From Kudoa neothunni (taxonomy: Eukaryota; Cnidaria), in the NCBI GenBank assembly GCA_964304625.1, contig OZ199838.1, positions 13,454,001 to 13,518,000 on the forward strand: DNA of 64,000 bases, given 5' to 3'. The translations under genes and the position numbers were made by a program. This document shows positions 48,280 through 59,700 of this stretch, one piece after another (position 1 is the first letter of the stretch; every line of letters begins with the position of its first letter). The notes beneath the pieces are model-generated. The model saw only the letters and a program-made list of their open reading frames with translations. It was not told the DNA's origin and did not search any database.

Positions 48280-48530
48280 TTATATTTTACACTCCATAGA
48301 TTTTTTACAATTTCAACCCCTGAATCCAACGAAGTTTCTCTATACAAATGCTGCCGAGATAGTCGATTGTATCGGGATATAGTAAAATACCGACAAAAGA
48401 TTTAAATTCTTTTATGGTTAAGTGGAAAGATGACATTATAAACAACGGTTACCCCTTTTATATTTTTGCTTAAATCTTTGTTTTTAAAAATTTTTGCCTA
48501 AACTTTCTCTAGTATAAAACGTTCGTTGAG

Positions 48531-50225
48531 ATGGCTAGTTTCAATCTATCTAAAAAAGGAAAAATTGATGACGAATGTCGAAGTTTCAATCACGAGTGGA
48601 TTAAGAAGTATTTTTTCACCAGCATCAATAATAGGATGTATGTTTGATTTGCCGTGACACAATCGCTGTGTACAAAGAATACAACATGAAATTCCATTAT
48701 CAAACAAAACATTCTAATTTTGGATGCAATTTGTCACAGGGAGAATTGAAAAAGAAGGCATCTGATATGGCACAAAATTTAAAACGCCAGAAAAATTCAT
48801 TTGGAAAAGCAACATTCGTACAAAGAGATGCAGCGATGACTATCTTTATACATTCCCACAAACTTGCAAAACATAACAAGGCATTCTCGGATGGGGCGTC
48901 TATTAAAGAGTGTTTTATGGATGCTGTCAATGTTATATGCCCTGAAGTCATCTCGAAAATTGAAGCTATTCCTCTATCACGAAGAACAATTGTTCGACGA
49001 ATTGGAAATATTTCTCAAAACGCACAGGAAATTTTGTTATAAAAAATCGCCGACTTTGAGTACTATTCTATTGGTTTGGACGAAAGTGCAGATGCTACCG
49101 ATACCGCTCAATTACTCATTTTTGTAACAGGAATTGACCATAATTTCTAAATTACCGAGGAGTTCTTATCACTTGAAGAATACCAAAATTGGACAAGATT
49201 TTTTCGATAGCGTTATGAATAATTGGAACAGTTCTGGTTTAAGCTTGGACAAACTCACCAGTGTCACTACTGATAGAGCGCCTTCACTCGTGGGAGAACA
49301 CTCTAGGCTAATAAAACTGGTAAACGATAAAATCAACGTAGATTTCCCATCGCGCAAAATTTTGTCATTTCATTTTATTATACACCAAGAAAACTTGTGT
49401 AAATCTTCATTGAAATTCAAGCATGTTTTGGACCCTGTAGTGTGTGCTGTTAATGTGATAAGATCAAGAGCTCTTCTACATAGGCAGTTTAAGAGCTTTT
49501 TAGAGGGCATTAAATCTGATTTTACAGATGTACTCTATTATACTAATGTACGATGATTAAATATGGATCCTGAAAACCGAAATTTCCCTCTTTTTAAACA
49601 TAACGGACACTAGTTGCGATTTTGTTGATAAAATCAAGAATCATGCATGGTTACGTGATTTCGCATTCGCTGTAGATATAATGGAAAAGATGAATGACTT
49701 GAACGCAAAATTACAAGGAAAAGGCTTATTTGCTCACGAGTTATATTTGGAAGGATTTCACTTCCAAATAAAACTCCAATTATTTTCCAATCAAGTTAAA
49801 AATCAAAACTTTGTCCATTTTCCGATTTTAGGTTAATCAAAAGTGACTTTACTTTGCTCTGTTCGCCTGTTACATGTGACATTGAAACACCCCCAGAAGG
49901 ACTGCATTTTGAATTAATAGACTTGCAAGATGACATTTCCCTTAAAAAAATGGTCGAAACAAAAAATTTGATTAGCTTTTACTCTGCTCTCAACAACGAT
50001 AAGTTCCCTAATTTGAGAAGTTTTTCTAAAAGAATGCTTGTTATTTTTGCGTCAACATACATATGTGAGCAAACGTTCTCTGTAATGAAAATAAACAAAT
50101 CTCAAAATAGAGCGATAATGACAGACTCCAATTTTCAATCGATTTTGAGTCTAAGTACAAGCTCATTAAAACCTGATTTTGAAAAGAATATTAACGATAG
50201 CTGCCAATTCCATAAATCACATTAG
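48531..50225 (+). pseudogene. hAT transposase, BED finger and dimerisation domain, decayed
   Basis: Begins MASFNLSKKGKIDDECRSF and FNHEWIKKYFF, then the BED-like finger CRDTIAVYKEYNMKFHYQTKH. Then FSDGASIKECFMDAVNVICP, IPLSRRTIVRRIGNIS, a piece near 49220-49300 (LDKLTSVTTDRAPSLVGEHS, the DDE second-Asp region), NHAWLRDFAFAVDIM-like text near 49645, LQGKGLFAHELY, and the C-terminal dimerisation part FPNLRSFSKRMLVIFASTYI then CEQTFSVMKINKSQNR. The order matches ZBED5/GTF2IRD2-type transposases. At least four stops or frame changes break it (near 48650, 49040, 49145 and 49556), so it is a pseudogene. Confidence 0.85.
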
Positions 50226-50609
50226 TTCTTTTTATTTAGTATAATGTTTTTTATGATGTTTGTTTTTATTTGCTCGCGAATGAAAACTCACCTTATTAAA
50301 TTAAACTATTATGGAAATTCTTTTAATTAGAATATTTTACGTTGTTTTTAAGAAGACAAATTATTTCAAATTTTCGGAATAAGGGTTATTTTAAAAGCTC
50401 ATACAATTTGGAAATTTCTTCCTGTGTAAGGAATACTTAGGGCTGTAATAAGTAAAAATATTTAGGAAAATATCAAAATTTATTTTAATCAATGAAAACA
50501 TACGTAATCGATAAAGAATGAGTTTTAAAACATTTTCCATCTTTTATCAGTACAAAAATCTATCTTTTATGGGTGCGGCCCGCGTGCCAAAAAAGTTTTC
50601 CCACCCCTG
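48531..50609 (+). mobile_element. hAT element (GTF2IRD2/ZBED5-like), left end not found
   Basis: The right terminus, read inward from 50609, is CAGGGGTGGGAAAACTTTTT followed by TGGCACGCGGGCCGC, typical of hAT elements of this group. The transposase pseudogene is 48531-50225. I could not find the matching left end upstream, so it may be deleted. The element lies within a piggyBac-like element. Confidence 0.7.
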
Positions 50610-51008
50610 GTGTAAGCACTAGGTCAAGTGACCGATTAATTGGAATTTCGCACGTCGGTGGATTTTAGTTCCCTTTTCGGTACTGTACTACATTGCTTAT
50701 ATTCCTTGACCCCTGTAACGGTTTGACCTATTTTGAAAAAATATTATTTAGCTAACCTTCTAAAATTATAGTTTAGCTTGAGAATTTAAATTTGTTATTT
50801 CTACGAAAATACTGCCCTATTACTATCTCATTATACCATAATTACTATATAGTACATAATCTCAAAAGATGTAGATTCATAATTATAATCTAAAATGAAT
50901 TAATACATGATATATTATGACGCAATACTCATTGCCGAATTATTAAATTCTTAGAGAGGCCACAATGGGGGAGGGCCGAAAAAGGAACGAAAATCCGGAA
51001 TGGGTTAA

Positions 51009-52103
51009 GTACGTAGCGAGAGACAACTTTTAAGTATATAAAATTATGTAGAATTATTTCCAAATTTTAACTTGGTTGAAAATGAAATAAGGTTTTCTAT
51101 TGAAGTTCATTTTGGGACGTCCTCCGTATCAATCCTTTCATTAGACGACTAAACTGACAACTTAACTATTAACTATAATGAAAAAAATGAGATTGAAAAT
51201 TAAAAAAATTTTGGAACTTCCCAAAAAGATTAACTAATGTTTGATAATTTGACAAAAATAATAAATTAAAGGTGATTAACGCAACGTTATAAATTTATGA
51301 ATAAAATAATGCCATTAATTAAATAATGAATGTGCTTCTAAAGCCAAACAGGTACGAAAATAATTTACATCCTTCAGTGGACTAAGAGGATAATGAATCA
51401 AAAAACTAATTATACTAATTACTCCAAACTATAATAATACATTGAAGAAATCAGTTATATTGTTAGGCATGCGTAAGTACTCGATATTGTGCAACATTTC
51501 TTGGCCCCAATAAGTTACGTATTATCAAAACCTTACTGTATTAGTCAAAACTTGCGTTGATCAAAAATCTTAATAAATGGCAATAATTTAAAATCCAAAT
51601 GTTTCCATTCGAAATAATGGTTTTGATATAAGTAGATAGTGGTATTGAAAATAAAGTATGACATTATTTTGGAATGATACACGAAGAATGACGTAAGAGG
51701 GATTAGTATCATTGAATGGTATTCATGTTTGGCCAATTATTTGGGTGTTTGGGACAATGTAGAATTTTTGTTATAGTTATTGAAAAAAAAATTCCTCAAA
51801 ATATTGATTTTTCCCCTTACTAAAGAAAAAAGGGGATAGACTAGGCGATAATTTAAGAGTTTTGTTATTTTACATATATATTTTGATCAAACTTCCCGAA
51901 CAATAATTAATAATATTATCGACATACTTATTAAAAGTCTGAATATAATAACGTTGAAACGAAGTTTATTCAAACACAAAATTGGAACACTTTAACGTAC
52001 GGACAATTAAACACCGGCCAAAATTCGCATTAATATTAGCTTAGATTTGTTAGCTGTAAGCTTTTGAAGAGCAACAACACCAAGGAAAATCCTAAACAAA
52101 TCA
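51009..52103. other. Spacer upstream of the EFA6-like gene
   Basis: AT-rich with no gene recognised. It should hold the promoter of the plus-strand gene that starts at 52104. Confidence 0.4.
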
Positions 52104-55100
52104 ATGGACGACTTCAACCAAAACGATGCTAATCTAAATGATGCCAGCGATAGTCAAGTAGATGAGAACCTAGCATCAATAGTAATTTGAGAATTCTCTC
52201 ACTTGACTTGACTGGTTTTTTGTTAAGAAGTCAGCGGCCAACCTGCGTTCTTCGGAGCAAGTAGATAAACAGGTAAGATATTTTTAGGCAGTTAAAGTTA
52301 GTTAACAGCCATATAAATATAAATGTATTGTCTAACTGAATAGACTATTACTGACTGTGTAATTGTTATAGTATCGATAACATTAAAAATGCAGTTGAAT
52401 ATATAGCGATAGAGCTGATTAGGAGATAAATTTAGAGATTTAATTAGTTTGGGACATTTTATTTCAACATATCTATTTTAGATATATCATTTTTAATTCA
52501 AATTATTTTAATTGTAAAATGACTTTAGTCGATGAATAATTTGGATAACAACGGGGAAACCGACACAGACGAATCAAAAAAAAAGCGAAAGTTTCGAAGC
52601 AAGCTGTTCAGTAAAAATAGTATAGATAAAACGCAACTGGTACCTATTTTTGAAAAATAAATCGTTATTGGAATGGTCTCTTAATTTCCGTCAAGAGTGA
52701 AGTGCAGAAGAAGAAAACAGGTTCTGTTTCAAACGTAACAAACTTAAACTCGATTGATGCGCAAGGTATAAAACATATTAATATTTCCTCATTAAAAATT
52801 AATAAAGATGCAGAAGAGGGAATCAATGAAATACAAAGACGAGTAAATAAAAGCATAAATCCAAGGGTTTTCATTTTCAAAAATCTTTTTAGAAAAGACC
52901 CCCGAAAAAGGAGTTTAGGAATACACATTCTATATATAAGATGAAGTCATTTGAAAGCGACGTTTTGGTGAGAAAGGAAACACTTTCCAAGATATTCAAA
53001 AAGGTTACTCATATGGTGTCAATAACTAAGCCGGACAAGCCCAAGATAAGGGCACGAAATTCTTTGTTTGTCGGGCGTAATTAATTATCAATCGGTTACA
53101 TTATTTTCTTAAATTATATTGTTGTTTTATGTAGATAAAAAAGGTGATCAAGCTTGTTCCACTCATCACTGCTCGACCAACTCAATTAACCCTCCTAGCA
53201 ATACAGTACTTTAAACGTATAAATGTTTTCCATAATAATTTACAATTATTTTAGAAGCTAAAAAAATTTTTTTCTGTTCGAAGAGTATAACTTTTTATTT
53301 TGGTTGGCTTAATTGGGTTAATTTCACAGAGCAACAACGATATATCTGAAAATACACCAGTCGATACGGATGGTAGCGGATTATCGACTGAAAATAAAAC
53401 AATTGAGATAAGTCGAAACAGTGTCGATTATCTGTATATGAAGGTAGATTATTTTGTAACATCGTAAAGATTGTCTAATGATGATATAGGGAGATAGCAT
53501 AGATATGGATCCAGCATCACAAACAGATGAAAATGTTACAATGGTCATTGTCAATTTGTCTACTTAGTTATATTTTAAGCATTTCATCTAGGGCTCTATT
53601 GAAAGGAATATTGGAATAGGTAATTTTTTTGGTTAATATTATAATTTACGTTATTATTAAATAATAGACGCGTTGAAAAGAAACCTAAAATTAATCAAGT
53701 CCGAATTTCGTGTATTCCCAAACGAAAAGTAATTCAGTAAAAATTGTCGAAAATAAAATCATCTAATTGATAGAAAAAGCTTGGCATTCACTGACAAAAA
53801 TAACTTCCATAAAAAAGTAAAGCTTAAAAAGTCGTCTCTGGTAATTTCATTAAGGTAACAACTAACATTATTCTCAATAATTCATGTGTATTGTGAGTTA
53901 AATTAGATCGTTTATCGAATTTATATCAGCTGATAATATGAACCATATGTTCAAACCAATGTTGAAATATTTCTGCGAGGAGTACATTTCAAAACATCCT
54001 GAAAGAGCCGAATTAAGTAAAATTAGCCTTGTGGTTGGGGTTGTTTGTATGGGTTTTGTTGATTGATCAATGTGATAGAATCGAATGGTATTTATCGACT
54101 TGTGTGTGCTCTATTCGTACTGAATATTGTGAAACATTCAATGGTAGCTATTTTATGTGTGTGGCTATCCAACTTAACAATTACCTGGTTTTAGAATGAA
54201 AATATTTGTATAAAATCGAACGACTTTTTTATGTCGATCTTTTCGTTGAAGTACACCGCTTGAAATGTACAATAAGGACCTGCTTGTTCAATACTTTGAT
54301 GAAATAGTAGCCGAACCGTTGTTCAATAAAAAGTGAACTTTTTCCGAATGAAACATACCGTAATGGGTTTGTTATAGGACGTTCTTATGGACCTCTATAA
54401 ATCATCTGAAACTTAAATGGGATTCAACTCGTTTCGAATCTACATCTACACTGTCTTTTGAGAACTTCAAAAGGATGGATAGCTACTGTGGATACCCACA
54501 GTTGTTGGCGGAAGATACCTTTGTAAAGATTCATAGTGTTAATAATTTCTCAAATAATACAGGCAAGTCCATTTTGAATTTTTTTAATATTATTCTACAG
54601 TTGATTTTGTTGATAAAATTGCGCTAGGTTTTTTTCATAAAAATTTAACTAAAGTTGCAATATTTAGATAAACCCAACAAGGAGTACAATGAATCAGATA
54701 CCTCAAAAATTGATTCTATTTTCAACAAAGACGATCACGTATTCCATAGAGTCACTATGAAGTTGTTAGGACCGACTTTGTTGCTAATTAAATACACCGT
54801 AAGCCCCTCAATCTTGTCTGATTGTAAGCGTTAAACAATTCTGTAGGCTGAGGGTAGAAAAGAGGCTAAAAAATCCAACTCCACCCATCTCAAATGTATA
54901 TCCTTGCACGATTTGGTAATAGCGTACAAAGATAACCAGGACGTCATGTCGAAATCGTCATTCCATATAAAAGTCAACGATTGCATTGAAATTGAATGTA
55001 TAATGAGGTGAATGCTTAAATGAAATGAGATGGATTTATTTAAATTTCGTTTAAAATTCGATTTTTAAAATATTTTTTATTCTCTTTTCTCACAAAAGTC

Positions 55101-56644
55101 GTGGTTATTCTCAATAATTTGGCACGTGAAGGAGATAAAATTCATTAGCTTTGATAAATAATTATTCGATTAATTTTTGTAATAATATCCTGAACATTAT
55201 TTCTTGGAAATTAAAGACTTAAATTGCAATATATTACATTAATTCCTAATTTTTTCGTTTCTCATTTATCAATAGAAAGATCAGTTAAGGTCAAATGTGT
55301 TTTTAATAAATTAGCCATTTTTTATTCGAAAAATAAAATTTATTATATAAAATATAAAGATCTTTGTATAGCTGAATAATTATCGAGCAGATTAAATAAT
55401 TAATTTAAATCATAACTGTTAAAATTATAACATTTTCGAAAAGTAAAATAAACTCATTCTATTGGATAATTTGAATGATTAATGCATCTTTGACAGTTTT
55501 TAAGAAACTTTCCAAAGAAAAATTAAATTAACTCCCGGAAATTTCCTCTAGTTACTCATTGAGTAATGCCCATTGAATAAATAAATTTTTTTCTCATGCA
55601 TTGAATAGGATAACAATTTAAAAGCTTTAATTACTAAATAGAAATTTAATGCAGTAGGTAACCGGTTGTATTAAGAATAATTTTCGCAGCTAATTATATA
55701 ACCAACACAAAAAATGAATGTAATTGCCAAAACAGAGGTTATTTTTATTTTGAACAATTCATCTCAACTTACACGAATATTTTAAGTCCATAATAATCAT
55801 AAAATACCTAAGTTTACCTTCATATGGCTAATGTGTCGAATAGATAAATATATAACTATAACCAAGCATAATGATAATACTCCATCTCAATTCAATTAAT
55901 TAACATATATTTATATATTATTATTTAGCGAAGAAAAATCATTAAAATGGATAAAATCAATTAACTTGGCAGCAATCGCATTTAGAACTCATAGTTTTAG
56001 GGTTGACGATCAACATAAGCTGTATGATCATTTAATTAGATTTGTTTTTTAAATATTTCTCTAGCCTCTTCCTCAATATTGAATTATATAACAGAAATTC
56101 TACGATTGACACACTGGTAAATAAATTTTGTGTTTCTTGAGTATCAAGTAACTCATGCATTATTAAATAGGAAGATAAAATAAAACAATGCTTCATAAAT
56201 GTAAAACTATAACAATTTTACAAATAATTCATTAATTGAACATTATATAGATAATAAGATTTCAAAAAAGTCTAAAAACTGTTTTTGGATACCGCCCATC
56301 AAACACAACTGAGTTCAATGTAAAATCTACCATGGAAAATTTGTAGTCAATTCTAAACTTTTATATTATTGTAGTACTGGATTCGAGCCTACATCCTAGC
56401 ACAGCATTTGGTAATGGAAACAGATTTACATAATTGAATGAGCTAATTATTTATTTATTCGCTTATTTTATTGTAGGTTGAAGTTTATAACACTTATACA
56501 ACAACACTGATCAATTTGAAGCAGGAAGACCTATCGATCTGTAAAATGATTACACACATGGGAAATTATCACCCCGAAACTGTATTGAAAAAAATAAAAG
56601 ATATGCATGATCTTTCAAAAAAGAAATTTAACAATAAAAATTAA
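52104..56644 (+). CDS. EFA6/PSD-like ARF exchange factor (Sec7 + PH), multi-exon
   Basis: Exons resolved at the start: 52104-52181, 52228-52272, 52529-52639, then one from 52696; all keep frame (MDDFNQND..., charged and Ser/Asn-rich). A Sec7-like part lies at about 53660-54480: ALKRNLKLIKSEF; SFIEFISADN then MLKYFCEEYISKHPE; NGIYRLVCALFVLNIVKHSM (family: GIxxLxxALxLLNTDLHxxN); then INHLKLKWD (family: SIKNEKLEW). A PH-like part is near 54700-55010: HRVTMKLLGPTLLLIKYT, LKCISLHDLVIAYKD and KSSFHIKVNDCIEIECI. After a 1.46-kb intron the last exon (from 56477) reads VEVYNTYTTTLINLKQEDL, like the YETYIHLL of EFA6 tails. EFA6 proteins activate ARF6 at the plasma membrane. Conservation is low, some internal junctions are unresolved, and the usual catalytic Glu finger is not visible. 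The gene is inferred by domain order. Confidence 0.6.
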
Positions 56645-56725
56645 AATCGTTTATATAATATATATTTGACCAATATTTTTTGATTGTTTTTGATATCCAT
56701 ACTTCAATATCGCGAGTGTATGAAT
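56645..56725. terminator. Convergent 3' ends, 81-bp spacer
   Basis: The EFA6-like stop (56642-56644) and the ZIP stop (56726) are only 81 bp apart, so the 3' untranslated regions must overlap or be very short. AT-rich candidates for poly(A) signals occur on both strands (AATAAA-like runs), but none can be singled out. Confidence 0.5.
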
Positions 56726-59700
56726 TTATTCAAGATATGATACACCTCCCATAAATACTTGACCAGCGATAATCATAGAAAAAACTAGAACCATGTTTAA
56801 TTGATATTTTCGTAGATTTTTGTTGGCCAGCTGCACACACAGACCCATCACATGTGGGTATACACCCAAAAAACTTATGTATAAGAAAGCACCACCACAT
56901 AACATCTCAATGTAATCTTTGGCGTTTTTGTTGAGATCACCCAATGATAATGCAACCGTAACACCAAGGTGACAAGTCAAACATGAGATAACGTTCCAAA
57001 ATATTGCTTTACACACCGAAAATCCAGAACCCACCAATATGGTCATATCACCTAAATCATCGAATAAGTTGGCAAAATAGATATCAAAACTAAAATATTA
57101 TAGATTCTAATGGAGTAATAAACAAAAAAACAAACAATAATTCCTTCAGTTACAATAGTTATATTATTAAGAGTTGTCGTGAACAGATCTATTACCTATT
57201 TCATGAGGGACTTCTTCGGCTATCACTGCAATCATAGTACTCCATCCTTTAGGTAATGATGTAGCAAATGAGACTCCAATAGCCAATCCATCGATAAAAT
57301 TGTGAAGCATATCTCCAATAATGATCATTATTCCTTGAGAATTCACCATGGTGCCAAAACAACTCACACGATTAGAATCTACGTTCCCGTTGACATCAAA
57401 TTTCTAATTTAACGGAAATATCGATTATTTTTTCAATTTTATGTTACAGAATGCGAAGTTTTACCTCCGAAGAATTAACAGAGGGGATATTTTCTGATTG
57501 AGGAATGGCGGCATTATTCTCACAGGTTGTAGAGTTATGATTGTGTCCGTCTCCGCATCCACCCCCAGCCACGTATTGAGGCAACTAGAACATATGTCCG
57601 ATTACACTTCCAGCCAAAATTATAATAAAATAATAAGTTCCACGATAGAATTAATGTTTATAATCTTCTATAAAAATTTGGAAAAACGAAACACAATTTA
57701 TAAAATAAAAACAATTTAATAGTTTCTTAAAGTAAAGAAAACGGCTATTTTATTAAAATATGGTGTATAAAAGCATGTTTAACGCTTATTTATTTAAAAT
57801 TCTGTAAAAACAGAAAAATTATAAAAAACCTTGGCTATTCAGATTGCAGAATTTAGCATGTAATAAGATAATCACTTATTTAAAAAAAGAAAATGTCACA
57901 AGGTGATTTAGCGGCACCCACGACCACTATGAAAACCTCTATTATTGATAAATGTATCGAATACTCGTGATTTATTAATTTTTCAAATTTGTATAAAAAT
58001 ATTCAATTGTCCTCCTAAAAAAATGTAATACAGTTTTTGCTTAATAATGTTTTATTGGCAAGGACCATTATCGGATGTCACATCAAGTAGATAATATAAA
58101 ATAATTGGATCATTCATATTTTGGTGTAACTTCAGTTTCATTTGAATTCATAAGCCTTTTTTAAATACGCCTTATTTCAACAAAATTTTTACTCAAATTT
58201 AAAAATAATTCACTATAATTGACTACCTAATTATTTAATGATACGACATTAGCAAACATCTATTCGACTCCTACAATTTGAATCCTTGGGTGTATTTTTG
58301 GCTACAGTTAGTTACATCTGATTTATCATTACGTTATAGACACGTAAAATAATTAAGTTTTTCAGATTAAAAGGAATAAACTTCGCGTATTATCTAAATT
58401 ATCTAAAAGGGGGAATAACTGCATTGAAAATAAGATCGGAGCGTGCAAGTGTAAATCCTGTACTAAACTTCTACGGATCGATTCAATAACTATTACCGTG
58501 AAATTGAAAAAATTAAAATTTCTCTATATAGCAAAATTTCACAACGACATAATTAAGATAGCCGAATCGAGCTAGTTTGGGGATTACATGATGTATAGTT
58601 TCCCTCCTTACTTTTTGACCAATGTTGATAAACAGTTGTCTATCGTTTTCAAAAATTTGTATAAATAATCACAAAAGGTTTAATTTAAAATCCTTTCAGG
58701 AGTTCGAGGGAAGCTTTTTTAAGTTATCAATAGATATTTCGTTTCAACCTGATATCGAATAATAGGATAGTTCAACCATAAATTGTCTCAAATTAGATGA
58801 AGTTGACATTGCACAAAAACGCAAGGATAATTACTACATGAAAACCAATGTAGAAGGAATATAATCTAATTCTTCAAAAGGGGTATATTAATTTGAAAAA
58901 AAAACATTTTACGAAATAAAGAATCATAAAATTACTTATTAACAAATTCGCAGGTCGAACTTTTTACTAAGTTAGATAATTTGGCATAGACTAAATACGT
59001 GGATATATCGTTGTGCGCGTACGCTATTATATTTCTCGATACGTGCGCAATTGCTTCTTCTCCCTGATTTTTGTTCGACAGAACATGTCAAAAATAAATT
59101 TAATAAATGTATAATAAGAGTTGAATAGTATGATAGAGTATATTCACAACACTAACGTTATTAAAAATTTCATCGCCTGATTAAAATATCACATAGAAAC
59201 CTAGAACTAGAATGCTTACTTTCTCATCATAGATGATAGATTTAAGCTCGAACGATACATAATCGATAATAAAGTGATTTTTATGCAGATTTAAATAAGT
59301 CCGGATTAGATGATTAACATTATTTAGAAACTAGACATAAAAAGTAATATTTATTTAAAAAATTTTTACTAAGTAATAAATAAAACCCTTAAATTTATAG
59401 ATAAAATAATTATAAAGCAAAAATAAAAGGAATATGTATAGATTACGAGGAATACTGTGATCTTCGAATAAAAAAAATTAATTTTAGTTATTCGTAGTTA
59501 GTTAATTAATCACTTTCAAATGTGTGCACGATTCAACTATAATACTTAGGTATACACAAGTAGGAAAAGCTTAATTTTTCCTTTTTCTCTCGATAGTGTT
59601 TTTTTTATTTATCGATGTGCGCGTGTGCCAATTATTATAAGTCACACAAAACTATTTAGAAAATTATTCAAAGTTTGGTATTTTTAAGAATATTATTTCT

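Larger units (their letters stand above)
46940..51004 (-). mobile_element. piggyBac-like element, split by a hAT element
   Basis: TTAA sites flank it (46936-46939 and 51005-51008); the ends begin CCCATTCAGGG (left) and CCCATTCCGG (right, read inward). Subterminal motif CCGAAAAGGGAACGAAAACC is near 47073, a near copy is at 50974, and an inverted copy at about 50661. On the minus strand 47704-47928 and 48091-48279 carry transposase pieces. A hAT element ending at 50609 interrupts it, so the piggyBac is the older of the two. Confidence 0.7.

Noticed and set aside
56375-56400. GGATTCGAGCC, like a tRNA T-arm
   Set aside because: No matching A-box, acceptor stem or anticodon arm at the right distance. 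No tRNA, rRNA or CRISPR array was found in the window.
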